The notes under the pieces were generated by a model, which was not told the DNA's origin, did not search any database, and was given only the letters and a program-made list of their open reading frames with translations. Shown in pieces: positions 12,565-24,491 of a DNA stretch of 64,000 nt; the stretch's first letter is position 1, and each line of letters starts with the position of its first letter. The DNA is from Artemia franciscana (lineage: Eukaryota; Arthropoda; Branchiopoda; Anostraca; Artemiidae). The stretch spans positions 60,587,978-60,651,977 of the forward strand of contig NC_088866.1 of NCBI RefSeq assembly GCF_032884065.1. The letters run 5' to 3'. Both the position numbers and the translations under genes were made by a program.

Positions 12565-14361
12565 TTAATAATAAATAGGGTATAAAATAATTTCAAAACC
12601 AGTGGCATTCCGTATGAATTCGTTTTTGTAGTTTATATGAACTTCTTGACCACGAAAAATATGATTAAAGTATTCTACATTGCACTCCTTTTGCTGCACT
12701 CCAAATAAGTCTCTTATTAGAAGAAAAGAATTGTTACAGTATGGATCTGATGAAGTTACGTCGAAGTACCTAGTGGCAGCACGAATATAAGCAGCTCTTG
12801 GAAATGTAAACCAGTTGTAACATTCAAAAAGAGAGTATGAGCGTACAATTATTGAGCCATCAGCACTGTTTACAAAAGGGCAGTAACCACTTGCAAAGGA
12901 TTTGGGAAGACAAGAAGGATCATGCTTAAAGGAAACATCAAATGCTATATAGCCTTGTTGGGCTCTTGGCATTTTCGACTGGAACTCTATCACTATATCA
13001 GGCTTTCCAACGAATTTAGAGCCTAGCTTAACCATATTCCCACATTTCATCGGCTCATCTAATTCGTACAAGCTGGCGCTTCGTATTCCAAAAAATTCAA
13101 ATCTACATTGCTGAGAAATATGCTTTAAATAAAATACTTTGATGGTGATAACAGCAACTTGGCATTTAGGAGGTTTAACCCACCAAATGCAAATAAGATT
13201 TCCACTATTTCTTGCTGAAGCATAGGATCCGGGTGTTTCAATATTCCCTCCGCACAACGGTGGTGGATAAGCTGGTAGTGAATCTGAATTCAAATATTCA
13301 CATTTCGCTCCTGAAGTTCCGAAGGGGCAAATACAAAAACAATTTGGCCCTAGGTATCCGTGATTTACGCAGTTATTTTTTGTTTGGCACTTCTTTTCCC
13401 AAGATTCAATGCAACCATATGCTCGATTAATTATTAGCTTATCATAGTGACTTACACTATGCAAGTCAGACAAAAGGTACTGAAGACTTGGGTCACGAGG
13501 TAGCATTGTAGGTAAATTATTTTTGATATCCAGGGAAAATGCATACCACTGGTAATGCATGTTAGATAAATAATTATAAGGAACACTATAATCGAATAGT
13601 GCATCTTTTTTAAAGTCCTTTTCATTTTGTCTTGGATAATTCCTTTTAATAACTATTATATTTTGATCTCTGTCTCTTCTCTGATGCTCATGACTCAAGC
13701 CAAGAGCATGTCCAAGCTCGTGAGCGGCCAGGATATCGGTCCAACATCCATTGCCCAAGCTTAAGTCCTGCAGCCACGCATGGTGGACTCTTCCAATGAA
13801 AGAATGGCATGAGCCAGGTTGATTAATAATAAAAAGCCTTGCTTCTCCGAGAAAAGGCAGCCGTGCTCCTGCTACCCATGGAACAGTACGGATGCAAGTA
13901 TCTTCTTCCCATTGTTTGAAGCCTCTTGAAATAAATGACGTATCGACATGACTAAAGCTCCGTGGATCAATTTGATAAGGAACTATAACTAGACCATTCT
14001 TTTGTTTGGGCCAATGAAAATGTTCAGATATCCTTGCCACTCTGTCTCTTAAACCAAAATCCCTTAGCATCTCCCAAGTTTCTTTTGTGTACAAAATGTC
14101 TCCTATTACACGATAGAGTTGGGCAGGCACATTTTTATACAATAAGTTTGAAGATTTGGTACCGTTTATAGTTTCTAAAAATCGATGCAAAAACCGTGAA
14201 TCACCATAATTGGATACATCTTTAACCTCAAAATCTTCATTTTTCTTTAGTTTGTTTGATTTTTTGGTTTCTTTCAAATCTACTTTGCCTTCAGAAGAGA
14301 TTACAGACCCACTGTCCACGCTCAGTGAGGTGAAAGACTCAGTTTGACGTATAGTTGAGAC
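12565..14361 (-). CDS. Astacin-family zinc metalloprotease, 3'-terminal exon (copy A)
   Basis: Family M12A secreted or pericellular protease. Counting from the codon at 14319, a prodomain-like stretch is followed by the zinc-binding, catalytic HELGHALGLSHEHQRRDRD starting at residue 200, which fits HExxHxxGxxHExxRxDR exactly. A Met-turn SNMHY, an EGF-like cysteine cluster (CQTKNNCVNHG to KCEY) and two CUB-like regions follow to the end. The frame is open to a TAA at 12565. No signal peptide or ATG is visible: the position equal to the ATG of copy B is ATA here. On the minus strand the frame is preceded by TTTTATAG/GTCTCAAC, a plausible splice acceptor with an in-frame stop just upstream, so at least one upstream exon should carry the start and signal peptide. 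The exon is likely functional. The substrate is unknown. Confidence 0.85.
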   Translation of the reverse strand, partial: VSTIRQTESFTSLSVDSGSVISSEGKVDLKETKKSNKLKKNEDFEVKDVSNYGDSRFLHRFLETINGTKSSNLLYKNVPAQLYRVIGDILYTKETWEMLRDFGLRDRVARISEHFHWPKQKNGLVIVPYQIDPRSFSHVDTSFISRGFKQWEEDTCIRTVPWVAGARLPFLGEARLFIINQPGSCHSFIGRVHHAWLQDLSLGNGCWTDILAAHELGHALGLSHEHQRRDRDQNIIVIKRNYPRQNEKDFKKDALFDYSVPYNYLSNMHYQWYAFSLDIKNNLPTMLPRDPSLQYLLSDLHSVSHYDKLIINRAYGCIESWEKKCQTKNNCVNHGYLGPNCFCICPFGTSGAKCEYLNSDSLPAYPPPLCGGNIETPGSYASARNSGNLICIWWVKPPKCQVAVITIKVFYLKHISQQCRFEFFGIRSASLYELDEPMKCGNMVKLGSKFVGKPDIVIEFQSKMPRAQQGYIAFDVSFKHDPSCLPKSFASGYCPFVNSADGSIIVRSYSLFECYNWFTFPRAAYIRAATRYFDVTSSDPYCNNSFLLIRDLFGVQQKECNVEYFNHIFRGQEVHINYKNEFIRNATGFEIILYPIYY

Positions 14362-15640
<1,279 letters not shown>

Positions 15641-15734
15641 TGGTATTTCATATAGAAGCATGGGCACCCATAAGGAGGGAGTCCGGCCCCTTCACCCCAT
15701 CCTCCTGGCTGAATAACGGTACCTCATATTTGTA

Positions 15735-15995
15735 TTAATTTGACAAACTTTTTCCTAATAAAAAGTTTTTCAAAGAAAAGTGAAGAGCTCCATTAAGCCA
15801 AAAATGGGCAGAAATAAAGTCAAACTATCTTTAAAACGTAAAACTACCATAGATCACTGGCAGTAAATAAATGGAACTCAAAACAAACAGAAATTAGGAT
15901 AAATAGCCAATTCAAACTCAAAACTAACAAAAACTAACATTATTAGTGCTGACAACCCTCATACCTTCTCAAGACCAGAACATAATTTAGGCTTT
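15735..15995 (+). repeat. About 250-bp dispersed repeat, member 1
   Basis: Motif order TTTTTCAAAGAAAAGTGAAG, GGGCAGAAATAAAGTCAAA, AAACAAACAGAAATTA, GCTGACAACCCTCATAC. It matches 20630-20855 in the same orientation and 20970-21235 in reverse. The first part is deleted in copy B near 53240. Confidence 0.7.
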
Positions 15996-17027
15996 ACCGA
16001 AAAAAAAATTACCGTGGATTGTCAGTTTAATATACATATACTGATATTTATTCCTTAAAGTTTTATTTCTTTTATTCATTTAATTAAAAAAAAGTGGAAA
16101 CATTTAAAACGTACTTTGTAATGACGTTTTTCGTAAAAATTTGATTCTATTTTAAGAATTATTTTTGTTAAATTACTAAAGCTTTTTAAATACGTTAATT
16201 TCCTTTAAAATAAGCCATTAAACAGCTTTCTAAGATGTTTCAGTGTCCAGCTAGCAGCGGAGAAGAAGAAAACGGAAATAAAAAAAGATACTGTCGATGT
16301 GGAATATTGTGGCTGCAGCCACTTTTCTTTTTTTTCAAGCCGATAGATTTTCCTCGTTATTAAAGCCAAGGGACGGTAAGTTTATTATGCAGGGGTTTCT
16401 GGCAAAGTGGTTCCAATAGTGTTCTTCTTGTTTTCTTCTAATATTAATTTTAGGAGCGTCTGAAAGCTTGTTTATACTATACTACTATTGTCTGCAGCCC
16501 CTTATTGCTGACAACTTCAGTAAGAGCCGAGCACCAGCACTTAAATTTTTGGTTGTTTAATGTGTGTGTGTTGTATAATGTATCGTGTAGTGTTTTTAAA
16601 TTCACCAAGCAGCTTGCTATTCAAGTAGTTGCTTTTCTTCACGACCGCACGAATGGCACCTACTGAATAACACCCTCTCTTGCCCCTTCCTCAATAAAAA
16701 CACTGTAGCTACGCCTCTGAGTATACACTTAGTGCCTTCTGGCTAGTTCAAAATCCCCCACAACTTACTCTTAAGGTCTAACTTAATATTATGAGTTGTT
16801 CTTGAGATGTTGCTTTGTCACCTTTTCGAAAGTCCACCTGCTCACAGTTTACTTTGATTTAATTCAACGTCCGCCTAAATATATCTTATATTTGATTACT
16901 GATGACATTGTTATATGCTCTTTGGACTATTGGTTACAAAATGGCTGTCTTGCAATTTCGATTGAACATGTTTGGGGAAAAGAGGATATCAGAGAGGCGT
17001 GGCTATTTTCCTGCCACGACGTTTGAC
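15996..17027. other. Intergenic, no gene accepted
   Basis: AT-rich sequence. It includes a splice-donor-like GACGGTAAGTTT at about 16372 and a short ATG frame just before it that is closed by a stop in both copies. I do not call an exon. Confidence 0.4.
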
Positions 17028-19180
17028 TCTTAAAACGGAACTAGTACTATACATTTCAAGTCAAAAAAGACTCCTCTAAAGTTCACAAGACCACCCTTTC
17101 TATAAAAGTATTCATGCCCCGGGGCATAGCTTACGACCCTTATTCTAGACTCTGGGGGGCTATGTCCAACCCCAAAGATTTTGTTATGTGATCTTTAGAC
17201 TGTTTTTGAACAAATGACTACCTCAAAATTTCTATCAAATGCATTTGGGAAAAATATGACGTGGAGGGTACAGCTGCCTTCCGATAAATTAACCACAATT
17301 TCCAAAAAAAACTCGAGTCATAGCTTACAAACCTGGCCCTAAGGTCTCTGGGAGCAGGGGGGGTCCCATCCTCAAAGACATAATTTCTGGAGTTTTAAAC
17401 TACGTCAAACAAAATAGCTATCTCAATGAGCCGTTTTCGAAGTTTCACAGACAACAAATGATCATCTAAAAATTTCTATCAGATGCATTTCGGGAAAATG
17501 CAACGTGTGTGTTAGGGGGGAAGGGAATAGATGCCCTCTGATCACTTTGACTCTTAAAAAGAGCACTATAACTTCTGATTACCAATCCAATGAGCCCTCT
17601 CCGAAGTTTATCCGACCGCCCTTTTTATAAAAAAACCTTATATACCCCAGGATATAATTTACAACCCTTGCCCTGAGGGCTAAGAGGGGGAGGGGTGGGG
17701 AATTTTATCCTCAAAGATATAATTCCTGGACCTTTCAACTACGCTGAACAAAATGTCTATCTAAAAATTTTGACTGGATATTTTGGAGAAAAGATTGGAA
17801 TTAGGCTGGTTGACCTCCAATTACTTTTGACTATTAAAAATGCCACTAGCCCTCTCAATTTCCAATGGAATGAGATCTTTTTGAAGTTTCTTCGACATTT
17901 CCTTCTACAAGAAGTGTCCTGGTAAAAAAAAGAAAATAATAATACATTGTCCCCACATCGGATATGGATGACTATCCGGATATGGACCCCTCTGGTCCCC
18001 CAATAAAAATGATGGAGATTTACCCTTGGAAGGAGTTGTCGTAGATGCGTCGAAAGGGACTCATTGGATTGGAAATTGAAAACTTAGTGGCATCTTTAAT
18101 CGTCAAAAGTAACTATTGGACAACCGACCCCTGCCCCATTTTTCCAAGCATAAACAGTCAATATTTTGAAATATCCATTTTTTTAGCGTTGTTGAAATGC
18201 TCATTAATTATATATTTGTGGATTACAACCCCCCCCCCCATAGCCCGCAGGACAAGGCCTATAAATTATGCCCTGGGGACATATAAGGTTTTTATAGAAT
18301 GGCTGGCTGTATAAACTTTGAAGGGTACTCATGGGATTGGAAATTGTTAATTCTACTGCCCAATTTAAGAGTCAAAGTGATCAGAGGGCAAAAAGCTCTC
18401 CTTCCCTCCGTCCTATTTTGTCATTTTGTCTAAATGCATTCGATAGAAATTTTACGATATCCATTTGCTCAGAACGGTCTAAGGATCACATAACAAGACC
18501 TTGGGGTTGACACAACCTCCACGAGTCTAGGGGGAAGGTTTGAAAGTTATATTTTAGGGGTATATAAGGAATTTTATGGAGGGGATGGTTGTGTGAACTT
18601 CAGAAGAGACTCATTTGATTCGAACTTTGAAGCTCTAGTTTCCTTTTAAGAGTCAAAATTGATGGTGAGAGAGACAAAAAACATATAAAAACACACAGAT
18701 TCAGACATACAAACAGACCAAGACAGACACTGGGACAAGTAAACATCTGTCCAGACACACGGAAGGCAACTAGCCCCTCACCCCTGACACCTTCTTCCTA
18801 TCGAAATTGTGAATATGGATTTTCCTCACAATAGTCCAAAGAGCGTATAACAATGCCTTCAGTCTGGACACAACCCCCCAGAGACATAGGTTGTGAGATA
18901 TGTCCCGGGGCATACAAGGTTTTTATGGAACAGGTGGTCGGATAAACTTTGGATCCGATGGGGCTCATTTGATTGGAATTTGCAAGCTTTAGTGTCTTTT
19001 TTAAGAGTCAAGAGGGAATGGAGGGTAATGATTCCCCTCCAAGCCTTTCATTTCCAAAAACACATCCAGTCAAAATTCTAAGAGAGCTATTTTATTTAGT
19101 ATTGTTGAAATTGTCGTAATTATTTGGGGATGACAAACTCCCCACAGTCCTCAAGGCAAGGGCTGTAAATTTGGGAATTC
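17028..19180. repeat. Head-to-head array of degenerate repeats of about 280-350 bp (copy A)
   Basis: Plus-oriented units at about 17028-17925 carry the order CTCTTAAAA, CCAATGAGCCC, GAAGTTTATCCGACC, CTTTTTATAAAAACCTTATA, GCCCCGGGGCATA. From about 18030 to 19180 the same motifs occur as reverse complements (for example ATAAGGTTTTTATAGAATGG and GGTACTCATGGGATTGG near 18280-18345, again near 18560 and 18910). The orientation therefore switches at about 17930-18030. No long frame is conserved among units. Confidence 0.7.
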
Positions 19181-19319
19181 GTTACTTGTTAGTATATAGT
19201 ATATTTTAAATGTTATTAAGAAAGGTGTTAACGTTTGAACTTTAATTTCCTAAGAGATGAAGGGCATTCACGTGAGCCTTTCACAGCATGTTGGGGCAAT
19301 TTTTGAAGTAAATTAAAAC

Positions 19320-20510
19320 ACATTATGTGCATTCAGATTGTCAAAAGGGCGTAACTGAGGAATGACTGGGTATATTAGTTTGGAACTTTCAGGAAATGAT
19401 GAGGGAGATAAACAACAAGACAATATTTGCATGCTACAACTATTACTACCAGTGCTACTGCTTCCACTGCTACTACTACTACCACACTACTCCTTTTATA
19501 ATATTGAGGGGAAATTTGAGCTAAATCAAAGGACGCTGTGTGAATGTGCATTGTCAAAAGAGCGGATCTCGAGAATAAATTTGGGTATTAAGTTGGAACT
19601 TTCAGAGAATGTTGAAAGGGGATGATCATCTGACCGAAAGACAATATGTACTCGCTACTACTAATACTACTATCACTGCTATATTTAGTGCTACTACTAC
19701 TTCTATTGCAAGAAGTAGTATATAATTACTTCTGTTGCAGTAGATGCAACTATCTACTTCTATTGTACTTCTACTTCTATTGCTATACTACTTCCATTGC
19801 TACTTCTACTTCACTTGTAAAGGCAATAAGATAATACTACTGCTGCTACTAGTACTACTGCTATTGCTATTAATACTACTACTAGTAATACCAATACTAC
19901 TGCTGTGACTACTATTACAATTATGCCTAAGGTTATGAAGGTCAAATTGTCAAAACATTTTTCGGGAGGGAGGGGGCGAATATGAACTAAATCACAAAAC
20001 TTTGTCTGTATGCAGGTTGTCAAAATGGCGTAACAGCAATATCTAAGGAACAGTTTGGTATGCTAAATTAAACTAACAGGGCTTGTTGTGATGGATGTTG
20101 AAACAACCAAAAGAAAATATTTGTATCCAAATGCTACTGCTTCTACTCGTAATTCTAGCACGGCTGCTGTTATCACCACTTTACTACTACTTCCACTAAA
20201 GCTAAGGCTACTTCTATTAATTCTACTGCTGCTACTGCTAATGCTGCAACTAAAATTAGGGGTAATTAGGCGAAAAATTTGGGAAACAATGAAACAGTAT
20301 GGAACTATATAGAAACATACGATGTCCACACAGGCTGTCAAAAGAAATTATCAGAAATGCTTCAGGAACGGATGATAGTACTTTAAACTTTCATCGTGTG
20401 TTGAAGGGGATTTTGAAGCAGCCAAAGATGGTATGCACATACTGCTACTAATACTAGTGCAACTATTGCTACTACACAAGCTAAGAGTACCAAGCTGAAG
20501 CTTTCAATGA
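19320..20510 (+). repeat. Four-unit tandem repeat with embedded CTA/TAC triplet tracts (copy A)
   Basis: Each unit (starting about 19335, 19545, 20015, 20330) begins with TTGTCAAAA-GGGCGTAAC-like sequence, continues to a GGAACTTTCA-like string, TTGAAGGGGAT and an AAGACAATAT-like string, and then enters an imperfect (CTA)n tract. The triplet tracts account for the Leu/Tyr- or Ser/Val-rich hypothetical peptides here, which are not genes. Confidence 0.7.
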
Positions 20511-20629
20511 ATACTTAGGCGGGTATTGAGCTAAATCAAGACTTCTTGTGCCCTTTTTAAGAGTCAAAAGAGACTGGAGGGCAAGCAGCCCTCCTTCCAA
20601 GCCCATTCATTTTCTAAACACATCCAATC

Positions 20630-21235
20630 AACATTTTAACCAAAAGTGAGCTCCATAAACCAAAAGTGAGCAGAAATAAAGTAAAATAATCTTCCGAGCA
20701 TAAAACTACCATAACGACCATCAATAAATAAATTAAACCCGAAGCGAACAGAAATTATAATAAATAGCGGAGTCAAACTGAAAACGAGCAAAAATTAACA
20801 TGAGTAGGGCTGACAACCCCCATACTTTCTCAACACCTGAACATAATGTTCACTTTACTTAAAACAATTTAAATGTTTTCTCTTTTTTAGATTGTATAAA
20901 CATTAAGAATTTTAAGGAATATATAGCAATATATATATATTAAACTACCAGTTTCTTTTTTTTTTAGTATAGTGCAAATTATGTTCTGCTATAGGGGTTT
21001 TCAGCCTTCCTCAAGTTATTTTTTGCTCGTTTTGAACTTGAGTCAGATATTTACAGTAATTTCTGTTTGTTTTTGGTTTCATTTATTTATTGATGGTTAA
21101 TTGTAGTAGTTTATGCCAGAAAGATGATTTGACATTATTTCTGCTCATTTTTGGTTCAATGTTGCTCTTTACTTTCCTTTGAAAAACTTGTTTGTTAGAA
21201 GAAGTATTTTCAAATTAATCTCCATAATAAGCCGA
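20630..21235. repeat. Inverted pair of the about 250-bp dispersed repeat (copy A)
   Basis: The plus-oriented member at about 20630-20855 (AGTGAGCAGAAATAAAGTAAAA, GGCTGACAACCCCCATAC) faces a reversed member at about 20970-21235 (GGGGTTTTCAGCCTTCC, TTTCTGCTCATTTTTGG). They are separated by about 115 bp, giving an imperfect foldback. Both are related to 15735-15995. Confidence 0.7.
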
Positions 21236-23026
21236 TTTTCTTATGTATCTATTGATATCGAAATTCCGTTTGTTAGAGTTTCGGTTACTATTGAGCCGGG
21301 TCACTCCTTACTTACCGTTCATTACTACGAACTGTTTGACGGGCAATTTTCCTTTTGAGTTTGTTTGGCTGTTTCGCATTGTCTATAGAAAATGGTTCAA
21401 ATATAGAAATAAGTATGAAGCTGCTTCAGCAGCTGTACGATATGTGGATTTTTCTTAGTGTTTGTTCGAAATATTGTAACGGTTTGTCTTCTTTATTCTT
21501 CTTTTGTTTATTCTCTTCTTTGTGTGATGAAAAAAAAGGAAAGATTAAATGATAATTTGCATTTTAGCTCCTAAGTTTTATCACTCCTTTCTTCACTATT
21601 ATTTTTCATCATGATTATTTTTCCTCTTATTATTTTTCTTTTTTTTAAGATCATTTATAAAAATATTTAACGATAGTCTATATGATAATTACAGCAAAGG
21701 TTTGCTATTTACTATTTTGCAATTTAAAAATTATTTAAGTAGCATTTTTTTTCATAAGGACAATAAGAATAAACAATTTTGAAAAGCCATAAAAAAACAA
21801 AACAAGTATTTTGTACAGAAAAACGAAAGGAAAAAAAGTTAACAAAAATAAAAAAGCCTTGAAAATAAACACATTAAAATTACGAAAATTCCCTGACATA
21901 AAAAAAGAAACGAATATAAAACGTTGGCATGCAAACTCGCCGACTAAGGATTTTTATAAATGCTAAATTTAGGCCAGCTATCCTTGCAGAAATTTGGATT
22001 TGCTGAAAATTGCGGAACTTGCTAAAATTTGGATTTTAAATGACAATCCAGATTATAAGAACATTCTTTTTTTTTTATAACAGAACAGTCCAAACTCTCC
22101 ACCAAAAAGGTGGCACATTCAAATACTCATCAGAAACACAGATCCAACAAGAGAAAAACACTTCGTTTCTTATACAGACAATCATTACAGTGCTTCCGCT
22201 TTTTTATTTCAATTTTCCTTATCTCAATAACAATTTTCCCTAAAAATCCTTACCTTTAGATTTCTCCCTATGTTTTCCTAAAGAAATGGATATTTTACCC
22301 TCGATTTCCACAAAGCTTACATGAAAAAGCATCAAATCGTTATTTTTTAGTTTAGATTGTAACAGCATTTGACATTTTTTACACTTACGAGGATACTGAA
22401 AAAAAAGATACAATAAAAGTCTTATCCGGCACTTCACCAAACGTAGCCTTTGCCATCGTTGTTATGCCAGTGACTGCTAACCGGGGCTTCAACTTCAAAA
22501 CTGTCAAAAACATATTATCATAGCCAAAACACATGAGAAAAGATGAGAACGTTGAAACTTGAAAAACATGAGATTTCGCACGAGAATTTTCTTTTGTTTA
22601 TATTTTGAATTAAGTGTTCAAATGAAACCCAAATTTGGCAGCAGATCATTATATCACTCATTTCTATTTAAACTCAGCTTTCAACTAATAGGCACGTATT
22701 CTGCGCTCCTAATAGTGTCTGGTTTTTACTCACTGGGGTTTGGTGCTGGTTTGGTGTTGCACCTACAAGGGAGATTCTTGGTCTCACCTAATTACCATAT
22801 CCCCTTTACTTCTTACTAGAACCTGATTCCCAAACAAGTTTTGGGGAGTCTACAATGATAAGGAAAATCTAGCCACTAATGATCCCGAAAATGGGTTAAA
22901 GAGGTCACCAGCAAATAAAAAAAGCATACATAGAAAAAAATGGAGTATCATCAGTTAGGTCGCTCGTTACTAAGGAAAACAGCTAATATCAACTTCCAAC
23001 TAAGATAATAAAAATAAATCATCGGA
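21236..23026. other. Intergenic, no gene accepted (copy A)
   Basis: AT-rich sequence. A frame of 86 codons at 22559-22819 is open in both copies, but it has no recognisable domain and the copies are too similar for that to count as conservation. Confidence 0.4.
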
Positions 23027-23614
23027 CTAAGGTTTCATAATAGGCATTCCCCGACAGTCTTCAGAAGTTGCACTGGCTTTTACCATTTTAAGTCTCTTCC
23101 ACAAATGAGTATTATCCACCACTGATGGTCCAACCCTCTTGAAGCCACTCTGAGATTGCAGACATGCACCTAAAGATTCAGATGACACAACATTTGAAAA
23201 CGGAAGTGAAAGAAGATACCTTCTGAAGGTTCTTAAATCTCAGTGACCCAAAAGGCGTTTTCATTGACACAATTTTCCGCCAGAAAAGCAGAGGACTTTC
23301 TAGTGGCTTAAACGGAATTTCGAGTGTACTGGTGTTCCTCAACCCACTCTCTATTCTCTTCTTGTCCCAGTCTGGACTGCTGTAAAAGTGAAAGAACGGT
23401 AGCAGCGTAGATGGTTCCATGTTTGCAGCCTTACATCGTTCAAGCATGACCAAGTGCTGAAATATAGGTGCTAAAAAATCGAAGCTAATCTGCACTTGAT
23501 TAACAAACTCCTGGTAAAACTCCCTTGCTGGTCTGAGAACAATTTGGACATTAGCGTCCTCGTATGTGAGGTTCCTTTCTTCGACATTATATCGAAGAAT
23601 TGTAGCTGCCTTAA
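23027..23614 (-). pseudogene. hAT-like transposase relic, C-terminal part (copy A)
   Basis: The minus-strand frame reads LTYEDANVQIVLRPAREF, QISFDFLAPIFQHLVMLE, ESPLLFWRKIVSMKTPFGS and LRFKNLQK. After a frameshift it continues LLSLPFSNVVSSESLGACL and ends at a TAG at 23027. The FWxxI..., RFxNLxx and LSLPxSN order resembles the C-terminal dimerisation region of hAT transposases and of proteins derived from them. The N-terminal part now lies at 30436-30757, because the Helitron inserted in the ATATAT codons between them. Frameshifts show it is inactive. The family assignment is from motif memory only. Confidence 0.5.
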
Positions 23615-23616
23615 AG

Positions 23617-23618
<2 letters not shown>

Positions 23619-23651
<33 letters not shown>
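23619..23651. repeat. (AT)n at the left Helitron junction
   Basis: About 30 bp of AT followed by TTG, abutting the Helitron 3' end. Copy B has one uninterrupted tract of about 20 bp at 61129-61148, the empty site. The exact junction is uncertain by a few bases. Confidence 0.8.
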
Positions 23652-23653
<2 letters not shown>

Positions 23654-23956
23654 AGTTGGTGGGGCGCTTCGCGCCCCCCCAAGCCCCCCCCGCGCGCGTA
23701 AGTCGTTACGCGCCATATTAGTTACGCGCCATATTAGTTACGCGCCATTGTAGTTGTGTCCCTGTGTCCCACCTGTGAATTTAGATAGATTTATATATGT
23801 GTTTCAAACTACGTAAAAATTGCGAATATACAACATTCTTGGCTTTCCCATTGTCTGTCCATATACAAAGCCGTATGTACTAATAATGACGTCATATGCA
23901 AACGCTCTTTTTACAAACAAACAAACATGCATACACACAACTCGTTTTTATATAGA
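23652..23956 (-). mobile_element. Mini-Helitron forming the 3' end of the large Helitron
   Basis: On the minus strand a second 5' end, TCTATATAAAAACGAGTTG, appears near 23956 and is followed by ATGACGTCATT. A third short copy of the helicase terminus ([12 protein letters not shown]), AATTCACAGGTGGGACACAGG, repeats of GGCGCGTAACTAATAT and the hairpin end follow. This is a complete Helitron layout in about 305 bp. The start is ambiguous within the (GATA)n at 23954-23974. Confidence 0.65.
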
Positions 23957-23976
23957 TAGATAGATAGATAGATACA

Positions 23977-24484
23977 ATACAAATTAACTACGTAAAACTT
24001 GTGAATATACAACAGTCTTCGCTGTCCCATTGTCTGTGCGTATAAATAGATTGTCAGGTTTACCGACCCTCAAAGATGCAACATATAATTGTACATTGGT
24101 AAAGCAATCTGTATTAAGATCTATACCGCATTTTTCTAGCGATTGCCCTTGAGCTTTGTTGATGGTGGTTGCAAATGCTAATCGAATTGGGAATTGCAAT
24201 CTTTTAAATTGAAAAAGCAGATCCGTTGGAATCATGGGAATGCGGGGAATAAGAACAGCCTCACCCTCATAAGGCCCTGTCAAGATTGTGGCATCTATTA
24301 GGTTTTCCATTGTTTTTTTTTTACGGCAAGTCGCGTGCCATTGCAAAGCTTTGGTGGGTTGATATTTCTTAAAAGTATTATTGGTACGCCTATTTTTAAT
24401 TGTAGCAGGTGTGGTGGACACCCTGAAGGATCTATGGAATTTAAAAATTCAGATGGATAATTAACCGCTTCATTTGGTTCCGAA
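23977..24484 (-). pseudogene. Duplicated helicase C-terminal tail
   Basis: Tandem copy (offset about 507 bp) of the last about 165 codons of the helicase at 24492-25838, beginning [17 protein letters not shown] and ending YSQVLRS. A longer T run near 24310-24320 breaks the frame after [14 protein letters not shown] has become NVQLYVASLR and CSENW is CTDNG-like (RTDNGT). It follows the helicase stop codon, so it would not be translated as part of it. Differences of several percent show the duplication is not recent. Confidence 0.85.
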
Positions 24485-24491
24485 ATACAAA

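Noticed and set aside
16296-16375. Possible signal-peptide exon on the plus strand (ATG, hydrophobic run, then GGTAAGTTT donor)
   Set aside because: The frame closes at a TAG in both copies, the T-run length differs between copies, and no plus-strand gene follows.
19362-20341. Leu-rich and Val-rich frames on both strands
   Set aside because: They come from the CTA/TAC triplet tracts.
22559-22819. 86-codon frame open in both copies (also 60066-60326)
   Set aside because: The copies are too recent for openness to show selection; no domain or start context supports it.
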